64,000 nucleotides of DNA, from contig OY829541.1 of NCBI GenBank assembly GCA_963691705.1, positions 69,349,189-69,413,188 on the forward strand, in the 5' to 3' direction. Positions 35,743-46,452 of the stretch are shown here, piece by piece. The translations under genes were made by a program, and so were the position numbers. The stretch is from Viola odorata (taxonomy: Eukaryota > Streptophyta > Magnoliopsida > Malpighiales > Violaceae). Each line of letters starts with the position of its first letter. The first letter of the stretch is position 1. The notes under the pieces are model-generated. The model saw only the letters and a program-made list of their open reading frames with translations, searched no databases and was not told the DNA's origin.

Positions 35743-38076
35743 TCCACAAGGCCATGATTAAGGTGACCAATTGCAAAAATGCAATGTCGAATATTATTTT
35801 TTGACTTGAGTATTTAAAAGTTTTGATCAATTTTCACCAAATTCAACTAAAATGAGTCTAAAAAGTCAATGAATGGCTGAATTTCATTTAAAAAAAAAAG
35901 TGGAGATGAGATTCGAATGTAAATTTGAATTCCTATTTATATTTTACCACCAATAGACAATCAATAAGCTACGTGAAAAAACAAGGGGGGAATCGTTACG
36001 TATAATTTGTGCCAAATTTTTTTTTTATACACAGCCATTAAAAATTGCGAAAATCTTCCCAACAAAGTCTAACACATTATTTCCTTTTAAATTTTCTTGC
36101 TATAAAATCAGAAGACATGAGATTCCTGTCCTTTGTTTGGATCAATTTTATTTTGTGACCATATACTCGTCCCCTTCTCTTTGGCCTCACATGGTCTCCA
36201 AATATTTTAAGTGCGGCCTAATTTCAATTTTTAAATTTTGCAGGCTACATTTAGAATCTTACATACATGTATGTGCTAATTTCCCTATAATTATTATAAT
36301 CCAATGTCATGTCTTGTGTTCCCAATCTCCCAATTGAACTTGTCCCCTTGTTTCTTCTTCATATAATCCATTAACAAGAAACAATCCAATCTACACATTC
36401 CTTTAATTTTGTATACCAACCTTGAGAAAAAAGGATTTGTAGAAGAAATGATCATTGAGCGGGCTGGGTATGGCTTGAGTCGAGCCTGCCCCTACTTTTC
36501 AAATAAGTTTAAATAATACTTTTAAAATCTATAAAAAAAACTTAATAAATAATAAATTAAACAAGAACATAAAATTTAGTAAGAAATTCAACCATAATTA
36601 TACTCTCTCGCTTACGTACGTCACGGGACAGTTTATTATTCCTCATGAAAGGGAAATTATAATGATTTTATTTTGTGGTGTTGACATGAGGATTCTTGTT
36701 TTGAATCAAGTTTTTCTTTTATATTACTCTTATGGGATGTGGGGAAGAGGAGGCTTGAATGCTTGACAATTGACAACCAAAAAGGCCATTCTCGCTGGGA
36801 ATGTGAAAGAATGAGTCAAAAGCAAGGATAGGGATATAATGGGAGCCATCTATAAAAATATAAAATAAAACCATACTAATAATTAGAGCAATATTTGGAC
36901 AAACAATAAAAGTGTAATCAATGCAATAATTCTGGGTCCAATATGGTACCACCCTCAGAAAAATGAGAGTGCGGCAGAGTTATTTTTTCCCGAAAGGATA
37001 TTATAAGTGATTAGTTCGATACTCTCGTTTGGTAAATAACAAATTAATAGTTTGATTATTTCATAAAAAAATAATTATTTGGTTGAAACGTATAATTACC
37101 TTTCAATGATAGAATTAATCTTTAATCTAGTCTCGGGCGCTTAGGATATATACTTGAATTTACTTGACACCTAAAAATTTAAGAAGGGTTATAACCTTTC
37201 AAAATATGTTGGAAAAAAAATGTAAGAAATGTAGATAAATACCAGGGGAGAGGATGCGAGTGATTGTGATATGTGGGTTCCTTTTCATAGTATACGCAAC
37301 AAAAGAATTGAATCGCTTGATTGATAATAAAGCCACATGCACCCATCTTGGCCTTTAATGTGTCTGAGCTGATTAATGGATGCAACTCCAATACCGACAA
37401 TGTTCAAAATTCACACAAAAGTATATCATTTGGGAAATTCTAAAGTAACGGATTATAATATCGTTATTTAATTTGTGATGTCTTTGAATATTTTTAATTT
37501 CATGAATAACATGTGATCATTTAACTAATGGACAAAACTACTTGTTACAAACAACATTTTGTTGTTACATCGAAACATATAAATGTTTATTAATATGACC
37601 AATATTGAACTTGGTAAAATGAAATGATTTGATAATTGAAAAATGAGATTATTTAAGAGATTTAATAGTTGATTAATGATTTTACAAGTATAAAATTTAT
37701 ACTAATATAGATCTAATAGTTAATTAGTAATACGACATTTAATTTAAAGTAACATTATCTGAATGTAGAAAATACTATAATCAGTTATGATTTAATTATG
37801 GGGAAAAAATATTTAGGTGTAGCTAGCTACTTACGATAGATTGACAAAAAGATTAAAAATCAAATTTATATATGTTAACTAATACTTCTACGTTTACTCA
37901 CACTATAGTTGGTTAAGTGATAAAAAAATCGTTTATTTTTAACATAAATTATGAATTTGAGTCTGAAAAATGTAGCAATATATACAGAGACACTTAATTA
38001 TTCAAAAACGAAATTAATTTCATAACCGGATGACAGTAGGAAGATACTCAAACGGAGGAGGAAATAAAAAGGAAAC
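35743..38076. other. intergenic, gene-free
   Basis: AT-rich. I see no exon, RNA gene or bounded transposon. Confidence 0.5.
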
Positions 38077-38079
38077 TTA

Positions 38080-39041
38080 GGTAGTGTTTGGTTCACGGAA
38101 TACTATTTTTCTTTCGGAATTACTTTCCCAGGAGAGTGATTAGGGAGAATGTTAGTTTTTTGAGTTTTGTTGGTATTTAAGATTTTCGGGAAAGTAACAT
38201 TCTTGTGTTTGTTTTGTACTTGGGAATCTTAAAAGAAAGTAAAGAAAATTACTACTTTATCATTTTCTATATTTGTGCTTTTGTTATTTTATTCATAATT
38301 TAGTTTTATGAACCTTTTTTATCCAGCCTTCAGAATATATGTGTTCTGTCCTAACAAGTTTGCTTTGTGGCAATCATTTTTTGCAGGTTAAGAAAATGAA
38401 AAATAACATAACTTTCATATTAGAGTTTTTGAAAATTATAGCAATGTAATCTTCTTTTTAGAAGGATAATAAATTTGTTTGAATTATATCACCAGGGTAA
38501 AAAATCACACCGGTGGTCAATGTACGTAATAATCTTCCTGGCTTGAATTATATCACCTGCTGAAAAATCACATCGAGATCAAGGTATAATATAATCTTCA
38601 TTAAAATAAATATATTTTTTAACCATAAAGTATAATACTTTATTTAATCTAGAAACATAGAAATTGTAAAAAAAACTTTAAATATTAAATATTAATAAAA
38701 CTAAAAAAATAACACATATATAGAAAAAAGTGTAAAAAAAATTTTAAAAAAAAATGGAAACTAAGAGAAAAGAGAACACATTTTTTTTTAAAAAAAAATA
38801 ATACTAGTATGAAGGGACAAATATATAATTTAAAAAAAAAACTAACTTTCACATCAAATAATCACTTTCTTCACCCCTAACTTTGGAATCACTTTTTCCC
38901 ATTTTTTGAAAAATCAAGGGGGTTAAGAAAAATTGAATTCCGGAGAAAAATGATTCCTTATCGCAACCAAACGCAATAAAATTTAAAATTTTATATTTCT
39001 GAGTCATTTTTTTTTTTTATTCCGTCAACCAAACGCTATTC
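38080..39041. mobile_element. TIR element (PIF/Harbinger-like MITE), about 960 bp
   Basis: The left end is GGTAGTGTTTGGTTCACGGA. The right end, reverse complemented, is GAATAGCGTTTGGTTGACGG, and both continue AATA. TGTTTGG/CGTTTGG cores near the tips recall PIF/Harbinger or hAT MITEs. TTA precedes the left end but TAA follows the right end, so the target duplication is not clean. There is no coding sequence. The middle is A-rich (about 38630-38830). Confidence 0.6.
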
Positions 39042-39412
39042 TAATTATATTGTTAAATTTAGGATTGAACTGGACCGTAGACGAGTTAGGTTTTAGACTT
39101 TTAGTGGCAATGTATATATTACTCTGAAATCCCCAACAAGATCTGCTTGCAGGCACATGATTTACCTGCCGCAGATGGGTCCATTGGCATTTGGCAACAG
39201 GCAAGAATATTGATGAATTCCAATTTGAAACAACTGCATCGCCTGAAGAACCAACAGGAAAATCTCTAGTGATTTTAGACTTAGAACACAGTGCACCTCT
39301 ATTTTCTATTTTATTTTATTTTAAAAACCATTGACTCAATTTTTTCTATAATAAGTTTATTTGAACATCTGATCTCGACTGTAATAGTTTTAGCCGTCCG
39401 TAAATAAAACTA
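39042..39412. other. short gene-free stretch
   Basis: Lies between the MITE and the LTR retrotransposon. Nothing recognised. Confidence 0.5.
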
Positions 39413-39417
39413 CATAC
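39413..39417. repeat. left 5-bp target-site duplication of the LTR element
   Basis: CATAC, repeated exactly at 46448-46452. Confidence 0.9.
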
Positions 39418-40214
39418 TGATAATACATAAAATTATCACAAGGGCATAACGGACATTGTACCTTCATAAAGTACCGTTGACCAGTCAAAACGGCGTATGA
39501 CCGATGGACCAGTCAAAACGGCATCACGACCGATTGACCAGGACAACGGGAATAAGTGGCAAAAGGACAAGTCTGGCCCGTTGTCACCAAACGGCACAAA
39601 GCCGATCCATTCAAGCCATGAGGAAACGGATCGGCACCGCTTCATACGTTGACCAAGTCAACAGCCTCCAAACGGCACCAGGTCGATTGGTGAGAACGGC
39701 ACCTGACCGATTCAACACAACGACACCATGCCGATTTGACACGAGCAGTAAGCTCCAAACAGAGGTATATTTTATATAATTCCCATTATACATTTAGTCA
39801 AAGTTGGCGTGGGGAACAACCTTACCTGCCCCCACTAACTCATCATTTAATAGCTAGACAAGGGGACTACTTACTCCCCCAAAAAGACATTAACCTCACC
39901 TGACAATTATTAATCTTTACCTTTCAACCACCTTCTGAAAAAAGGGGAGAAAAGTCAAAAGGTTCAACCACTTTAGCCCTACATATGGACTAGAGGGAAG
40001 TACTTGAAAGGGGGGACTTTTGATCTCAAAAAGAGGACACGCTAAGCAGACCCGGACTCTCTGGGCACATTTTATCCAAACACTGACTTGGGCATCGGAG
40101 ATTCTTCGCCGGAGATTACTCCGGCGGTTTTGCAGGTCACTCAAGGAGCTTCAACCACCACACTCCGGCGTGCCATTTGACGGAAAAGCCCTCACCCCGT
40201 TCAACGGATTATCA
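39418..40214 (+). repeat. 5' LTR, 797 bp
   Basis: Runs TGATAAT...ATTATCA. A TATA-like TTTTATATAAT is at about 39770-39780. Upstream of it (39487-39740, presumptive U3) are six copies of an ACGGC...CCGAT motif. Short frames inside the LTR occur identically in the other copy and are not genes. Confidence 0.93.
39766..39780 (+). promoter_or_regulatory. candidate LTR TATA box
   Basis: TATATTTTATATAAT in the 5' LTR, placed after the CGGC-motif cluster and about 530 bp before gag. It is repeated at about 45999-46013 in the 3' LTR. Confidence 0.5.
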
Positions 40215-40216
40215 TT

Positions 40217-40234
40217 TGGTGCTTTCATTGAGAG
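40217..40234 (+). promoter_or_regulatory. candidate primer-binding site
   Basis: TGGTGCTTTCATTGAG begins 2 bp after the 5' LTR and opens with the TGG expected to pair with a tRNA CCA end. I cannot name the tRNA. Confidence 0.6.
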
Positions 40235-40313
40235 CTTTTGAATTTTAAGTGAGTCACCTTGAAATTCAAAGCTCTTCTTCTTCTATTTTCTTGGGGTTTT
40301 CATTTCTAGAAAA

Positions 40314-41357
40314 ATGGCATCCGACCCAATCTTTCAATCAAAACAACTCACCGGTGAAGTTGCTGGCCACCATGACCCTTCACCAGCACAAACTTCATCT
40401 TCTCGAGTGGAAATAAGTGCTACTGCTTGTCAGCACGACCCTCCAGAAATTTCAGAAATCCTATTTTCTGCATCTCCTCAATCAGATCTGTCCGAGTCAA
40501 TACTCCCACCAGCAGTCATGCTTGAGTTTGCTGCCCTACACCAAAGGATGGACATGATAATGGCGACAATCATGGAGAGAATTCCTCCGCCCAACCAACA
40601 ACTTATTCCTCAACAGATCCACCATCAACCGACGGTTCCACAAGCTGGGGCAGTTCATCAGGCTGGAAAAAGGAGACGAGAGAGATCGGTGACCCAGCAT
40701 CACTCAGAGACAGATCGCTCAAAAAGTGGACGAGACCTGTCCAGAAAATCTGTTCCTCGACCAGATCTGGAAGAGCAAGATGATGATCCAAAGAGTCCGT
40801 TGACCTTTCGGATTCGGAAACATCAAGTAAGCAGGCATGTTAAGCTGCCATCTGATCATTATCATGGGATCACAGATCCAAGTGTTCATGTGAGTTTAGT
40901 AAAGAAACATGTCAAGTTTTTTACTAGAAATGATGAGGCTTTATGCCAAATATTTGTGATGACCCTTAAAGGGATAGCCAGCACATGGTTTGAGAAGCTA
41001 CCAGCCGGATCTATTGACTGTTTCGAGCAGTTAGAAAAGGCATTCAGAAGCCGATTCAGCTCATATATTCCGATGGAAAAATCTCCAGCCGTTCTGTTTG
41101 ACATGATGCGAAAGTCAGGGGAGTCGTTGGCTGCGTATGTGGCTAGATTCAACACAGAGCTAGCAACTCTTCCTGATGTAGCGCCTAATTTAGCAGCAGA
41201 GGCATTGAAAAGAAACTGTAAATATCGGGAATTGGAAAATGCTTTGATTGCAAGCACTCCTAAAACCTTGGATCTCTTGCGGGTTGAGGTAGAAAAGTAT
41301 TCCAGAATGGAAGAAGCAGATTATCAACGGAAGAAACGGGAGGAGGCCGATTTCTAA
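40314..41357 (+). CDS. gag protein of the LTR retrotransposon
   Basis: A 347-aa ATG-started ORF. The N-terminal half is Pro/Gln/Ser-rich and disordered, with a basic RRRERSVTQHHSETDRSKSG stretch (about residues 119-140). The C-terminal half is the retrotransposon gag domain of Ty3/gypsy elements. It contains HVSLVKKHVKFFTRNDEALC, MTLKGIASTWFEKLPAGSID, FEQLEKAFRSRFSSYIP and ESLAAYVARFNTELATLPD. The family forms the capsid that packages the RNA. No CCHC zinc knuckle is visible. The ORF stops just after the gag domain, where the nucleocapsid and pol would normally follow. It is fully open, which fits a recently active non-autonomous element mobilised in trans. Confidence 0.9.
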   Translation: MASDPIFQSKQLTGEVAGHHDPSPAQTSSSRVEISATACQHDPPEISEILFSASPQSDLSESILPPAVMLEFAALHQRMDMIMATIMERIPPPNQQLIPQQIHHQPTVPQAGAVHQAGKRRRERSVTQHHSETDRSKSGRDLSRKSVPRPDLEEQDDDPKSPLTFRIRKHQVSRHVKLPSDHYHGITDPSVHVSLVKKHVKFFTRNDEALCQIFVMTLKGIASTWFEKLPAGSIDCFEQLEKAFRSRFSSYIPMEKSPAVLFDMMRKSGESLAAYVARFNTELATLPDVAPNLAAEALKRNCKYRELENALIASTPKTLDLLRVEVEKYSRMEEADYQRKKREEADF

Positions 41358-41790
41358 AAGACAGGATCTTCCCCGCACAAATAGACAGAGAAGAAGCAAA
41401 CGGCAGGAAGCCGATATGCAGAATGGTCAACCAATTTCTCTGCCATGCCGTTGTCCAAATACCGTGTGCGAAACGGCAATATTTTCAAAACGGTCTAGTG
41501 CCGAATGAGTGTAAACCTCAAACGGTTCCCTCAAAACGGCATCTAGCCGAATCGTCAAGGCAGAGATAAGTTCAATTATTGATTGTTTTATCTTTGTTAA
41601 TTTTTCTGGAATATTATGTATAACATGAATTATCGAATATTTCCAAAACAATGAAAAACATATATATTTGCCAGCATTGTTTCTCCTATGATTGCAGATC
41701 CTGAGAAAACAAAAATCAAATCAATCGTGGATGTAGGTTATTTTAAACCGAACCATGTTACCAAAATCCAAGAAGCGGCGATATTAAAGC

Positions 41791-41945
41791 TACCAGGGCT
41801 ACCTAAGGCGCTGCCGGGGGATGCCGACAACCAAATCGGCCGCAGCTCGATTGGTTCAAATTTCTACCAGGGCCACCTAAGGCGCTGCCTGGGGATGCCG
41901 ACAGCTAAATCGGCAGCAGCCCGATTAGTCCAAATCGCTACCTAG
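41791..41945. repeat. 74-bp tandem duplication
   Basis: Two copies (41791-41864 and 41865-41938) of a unit starting TACCAGGGCTACCTAAGGCG and containing GGGGATGCCGAC and AAATCGGC, with the start of a third unit. It lies in the spacer between gag and the antisense gene. Confidence 0.8.
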
Positions 41946-42177
41946 GCATATATTGCCAATGATACATATATTGCCAACGATACATATATTGCCAATGATA
42001 CATATATCGCCAACGATACATATATGGTCACTGAGACGTATATCGTTATTGAGGCATATAGCGTTATTGAGGTATATAGCGTTATTGAGGCATATAGCGT
42101 TATTGAGGTATATAGCGTTATTGAGGCATATAGCGTTATTGAGGCATATATCGCTATTGAGACATATATCGTCATCA
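41945..42177. repeat. 18-bp minisatellite, about 13 copies
   Basis: The unit is ACATATATTGCCAATGAT at the left, drifting to GCATATAGCGTTATTGAG at the right. Because 18 is a multiple of three, every frame stays open and gives artificial six-residue repeats such as YASITL. It is not a gene. It may have a structural role within the element's spacer. Confidence 0.9.
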
Positions 42178-42239
42178 CATCTTCATAAGACCATTTCGGT
42201 CCTGCTGATCAGACGGTGATAAAATAAAGAAAAATTCAA

Positions 42240-42338
42240 ACCTATTTGTGTCTTAGTAAACCAGATAGAAGTACCTGTGTCTTCGTAAACTAGGTAATAA
42301 AGACTCAAACCTATCTGTGTCTTAGTAAACCAGATAGT
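42240..42338. repeat. TGTGTCTTAGTAAAC tandem repeat, three copies
   Basis: Three imperfect copies of CCTATTTGTGTCTTAGTAAA plus CCAGATAG, at about 42240, 42273 and 42310. Confidence 0.75.
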
Positions 42339-42648
42339 GAAACGATAACGCAAAAACAATATCTCTAAAACGGCCCAGTGCCGAAAGGTCGAAATAGCCA
42401 CCTCAAGCGAATGGAAACAGATTCCTCAAACGGCAACTTGCCGATTTGCCAAAATAAAGATAAGTTCAAGTTACAATTGTTTTATCTTTTTTAAATTTTT
42501 CTGGAGTAGTATATATGGTATATATATATATATGACAGAAATGATTAAGCATCTGCAATAACTAAAAATTGTAAAATTATATTCCGAATAATATCTGTTC
42601 GGTACAAAATATGTCAATCGGCAAATGATCAAGAAATAAAACTAAAGC

Positions 42649-45023
42649 TCAGGCCGCCGGCCCAGATCCAGAAGCAATGTCAGGCCCAACAGGATTGTCA
42701 TCTTCGTCCGAATCGGAAGAGGGTGCATACTCCTTAGCTTCGGCAATTCTTTCTCCAGCAGCAACATATCGGGAAAGATGGCGGGGGTAGAAATGCGTAT
42801 CGCCATAGTAGGAGACATAGCTTTCCAGCATGATATCCTTCATCTTCTTTCGCCACCAGCTTATCTTCCCAGGGACTTTCTCCAATTCCGCGTCCTTAGC
42901 GGCAATGCTACCCTGAGCTGTTTCCAATGCTGCCGTTCTGGCTGTCAGATCGGAACGGACCGCGTTTAGTTCCTCAGTAAACTTGGCTACAATATTGATC
43001 AAGGAGGCCTTATCTTCAGAAAGCTTGGTAACGGAATCGCACAAAGCAGACTTATCCTTTGTCAGCTCCTCGATCAGTGCCTGCTTCTGTCTGGCCATCA
43101 TCGAAAGTCCATCCCTCTCCTTCAGACTATTGGCAAGCTTTGAGCAAGCTTCCATCACTGCCTTTTTATCATCTTCCCGAGTGGCAGAAAGGGCTTTCAT
43201 CTCCTTCTGAACGGAAACCTTCTCAGCATCTGATTGCTCAAGAGCTTTCCTCAGAGACGCCACTTTCTCATCTGTTGTCTCGGCAAGGTAGCGAATGCTG
43301 CATAGCATGCGATAAGCAATGCTCTCGGCATTTGAAAACTGGGCGCTAAATTCTAACTCCCGGAACCGCTCCCGGTCAGCGTCATTCGCCAGCATTTCAG
43401 CAATCAGTTGCCCAGACCGCCTGTCGGCAATGCTAGGAACATCCAAACCAAGGGAACGGCAGCCGATGTCCCCAAAGTTTTGCATGCTCACAACATGAGT
43501 CGCTTCCCCATTAGGACCCTGGCTTGAAAGATGACCTCGAATATCGGCAGACGGCGCGAGTGCAACGTCATCCGAAATAAACGGACTAGGCATCGGCGGA
43601 CCAGCGACCCAGTGAAGACGAACTTGAGGAGAAACGGGAGGACCCTGAGGAGTCTTCACTGGCGGAATAGGTTCACTAGAACCAGCAGCTGGTCCAGAAA
43701 TGGCATCTTGCCGACTTGTCTCGTCTCGAAGGGTAGCAGTCTGATTGGCTTGCTCAGGGACGGCTCCTGACTGATCCAGGTCGATTTGCTGCAAAACAGC
43801 TTGAGGCCGATCTGCGTCGCCCTCCGACTCTGAAACGGCAGATGCTCGTTTCGCCCTATCAGCGGCACGTTTCTCTTCAGCTCTTTTTCTTTTCTTAAGA
43901 ATTCTTGCGGCAGCCTTGAGAACATGAGGATTCAGATCCGGCAGCTCGGAATATTGAAATGATGAATCGGATCGCCTCCGTTTGATGATGAGAGGGGGTT
44001 CTTCATCTTCTTCTTCTTCATCAAAGGCAAAATGTGTTTCTGGCCTTGCCGATTGCTCACCGCTCTCAACAACGGTCTCCCCGGCCACCGTTTCCTCATC
44101 ACCCGTTCCATCTGCCAAGTGGCCTTCTGCCCCCGTTTGGTCTTCTGCCGACTCATCAATTGAATGACCCTCAGTCTGCATTCTGTTTTCATCAGAAGTT
44201 TCGGCCGTTGCAGAGGTCAACCGAATCGAAGAGGCAGGAACAAGAACAACCTTTTTCTTCTTGGTTTTCTCTGCAAAATGAATTTCGTATCAGAGATTAA
44301 CAAAGAATAAAATGGCATATTGACGGCTAGAAATAAAAGCTCACCAAGAACACAATCAGACAACGGCACGCCGACGGCCAAATACCGTGTGTGAAACGGC
44401 GTGTTCACCGACAGCAACATATCAACCTGGGATTGAAGAGGTTCATCAAGATTCTCTGGCTTAAGCCAGTGTTTCTCATTCATTTCCCGATTGAATCCAG
44501 AAACCCATCCGGACGAAGAAGATGACACCAGAAAGAAATGCTCTTTCCAATATTTGACAGAAGAATCGTACCTCTGGAAAATCTCATTGAGATGGGAATC
44601 CCGACGGGGGCGAATGATCATCAAGCATCCACGGTTAGTCAGATTAAAGAAAATTTTAAAAAGGGATAGAGATGGCGACTTGATCCCATTCAACTCACAG
44701 ACCTTGATAAAGGCATAAATTCCAGCCCAGGAGTTGGGAGTAATCTGGGCTGGGTTCAAAAGATGTTGACTCAGCATAGTCTTAATCATGGAATCAAGGG
44801 GAAGCCTAAATCCAAATTCAAACATTCTTGAGTATAAAACCCTAGTGTTATCTTCAAAACTACTGTTCAACCTAACATTCGGAGGAGCAACAGTGGCAGA
44901 ATATTCATCAGTCAACTCAATTTCTAGTGCCTCTATCTCAGCCAGCAGCTTATCTTCACTGTCTAACTTAGTGGGCGTTCTATCAATGATCTCATCAGTG
45001 ACAAGTGGGCGTTTGGGTGCCAT
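42649..45023 (-). CDS. spliced antisense ORF of the retrotransposon (plant transposon protein, coiled coil)
   Basis: Runs against gag, with its 5' end toward the 3' LTR. Exon 1 is 44345-45023 and exon 2 is 42649-44270. The 74-bp intron (GTGAGC donor, TTTTGCAG acceptor) joins VL to EKTKKKK in frame, for 766 aa. Residues about 60-220 match the plant 'putative gypsy type transposon' domain (Transposase_28 type), with FEFGFRLPLDSMIKTML, NPAQITPNSWAGIYAF and LSLFKIFFNLT. A long acidic, Pro-rich linker follows, with a KKRKRAEEKRAADRAKRA basic patch (about 349-366). A predicted coiled coil spans about 530-700 and an acidic SDSDEDD tail ends the protein. Function is unknown. The family occurs in antisense orientation in Tat-type elements. 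It is fully open over 2.3 kb, which argues for selection or recent origin. Confidence 0.85.
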
Positions 45024-45650
45024 TCCTAAATCTCAAACAATAGATCAGAGAGGAAAAGGAATGGGTAAATACCTAAAAACGCAGAGGTCTTGAAGAACGG
45101 AGCCCGAAATTGCAGGAGAAGGTCGTGGAAACGAGAGAGAGAATAAGAGAATTCTTTGAAGAGGAAGATGAGTGAGAGCGGCGCTGAGAGAAGAGAGTGA
45201 ATTAGGGTTTTCCAAGAGAAACCACTTTTAAAAGAAATAACACTTCAAGCGTCAGTATTCCCAAACTGGACGATGACACGTGGCAGGCCCGATTGTGAAT
45301 AGACAGACATATGTCAATAAAGCTGCAGAGCATTAAATGAGGAGACGGCGCATGCGTTTCTCCCAGGCTATGAATTTCAAAATTCAAACCTTTTCAGAAA
45401 ACGAAGAGACGTTTTCTCCTCAAAAGGCTCGAGCAATCACAATCACTTTACTGGGGATGTGCCACGTCAAATGGTAGGCATTTAAATGCATTAACCTTTT
45501 TTATTGATATTTATTTGCAGGACGGAGAAAAAACTCCATAAACTGCACCGAATTAAAGTAAACCAAATGGCAGCACGCCGATTGTCAAGCATCAAGCAAA
45601 AAAACGGCAAGCCCTTGGTAAACACTCGGGCTCGTTTGTTGTTGGGCCTC
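45024..45650 (-). promoter_or_regulatory. leader/promoter region of the antisense gene
   Basis: Between the antisense ATG and the 3' LTR. On the minus strand it includes AAACCCTAATTCACTCTCTT at about 45189-45208, like a plant TOP/CT-rich leader. No obvious polypurine tract precedes the 3' LTR. Confidence 0.4.
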
Positions 45651-46447
45651 TGATAATACATAAAATTATCACAAGGGCATAACGGGCATTGTACCTTCAC
45701 AAAGTACCGTTGACCAGTCAAAACGGCGTATGACCGATGGACCAGTCAAAACGGCATCACTACCGATTGACCAGGACAACGGGAATAAGTGGCAAAAGGA
45801 CAAGTCTGGCCCGTTGTCACCAAACGGCACAAAGCCGATCCATTCAAGCCATGAGGAAACGGATCGGCACCGCTTCATACGTTGACCAAGTCAACAGCCT
45901 CCAAACGGCACCAGGTCGATTGGTGAGAACGACACCCGACCGATTCAACACAACGGCACCATGCCGATTTGACACGAGCAGTAAGCTCCAAACAGAGGTA
46001 TATTTTATATAATTCCCATTATACATTTAGTCAAAGTTGGCGTGGGGAACAACCTTACCTGCCCCCACTAACTCATCATTTAATAGCTAGACAAGGGGAC
46101 TACTTACTCCCCCAAAAAGACATTAACCTCACCTGACAATTATTAATCTTTACCTTTCAACCACCTTCTGAAAAAAGGGGAGAAAAGTCAAAAGGTTCAA
46201 CCACTTTAACCCTACATATGGACTAGAGGGAAGTACTTGAAAGGGGGGACTTTTGATCTCAAAAAGAGGACACGCTAAGCAGACCCGGACTCTCTGGGCA
46301 CATTTTATCCAAACACTGACTTGGGCATCGGAGATTCTCCGCCGGAGATTACTCCGGCGGTTTTGCAGGTCGCTGAAGGAGCTTCAACCACCACACTCCG
46401 GGGTGCCATTTGACGGAAAAGTCCTCACCCCGTTCAACGGATTATCA
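45651..46447 (+). repeat. 3' LTR, 797 bp
   Basis: Same length as the 5' LTR. About 12 substitutions and no indels were seen by eye. Confidence 0.93.
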
Positions 46448-46452
46448 CATAC
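46448..46452. repeat. right 5-bp target-site duplication of the LTR element
   Basis: CATAC, identical to 39413-39417. Confidence 0.9.

Larger units (their letters stand above)
39418..46447 (+). mobile_element. non-autonomous Ty3/gypsy-type LTR retrotransposon with antisense gene, 7030 bp
   Basis: Two LTRs of exactly 797 bp (39418-40214 and 45651-46447) bound the element. Each begins TGATAAT and ends ATTATCA, and the element is flanked by the perfect 5-bp duplication CATAC. By eye the LTRs differ at about 12 positions (1.5 percent), indicating a young insertion. In order it holds a candidate primer-binding site, a gag ORF at 40314-41357 (+), a repeat-rich zone at 41360-42600 and a two-exon antisense gene at 42649-45023 (-). 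There is no protease, reverse transcriptase, RNase H or integrase, so it must use another element's enzymes. Additional antisense ORFs near the 3' LTR are known in the Tat lineage of plant Ty3/gypsy elements. I place this one there by analogy. Confidence 0.92.

Noticed and set aside
39436..40241. Short ORFs in the LTR (69, 91, 60, 75 and 73 aa)
   Set aside because: Found nearly identically in both LTRs and lacking protein features. They are by-products of LTR sequence.
41942..42219. ORFs on both strands with six-residue repeats (YASITL; HIALLR)
   Set aside because: Produced by an 18-bp minisatellite, which keeps all frames open.
42778..44300. Plus-strand ORFs over the antisense gene (for example 43059-43349, 43531-43770)
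   Set aside because: Shadows of the 766-aa minus-strand frame, with no family resemblance.
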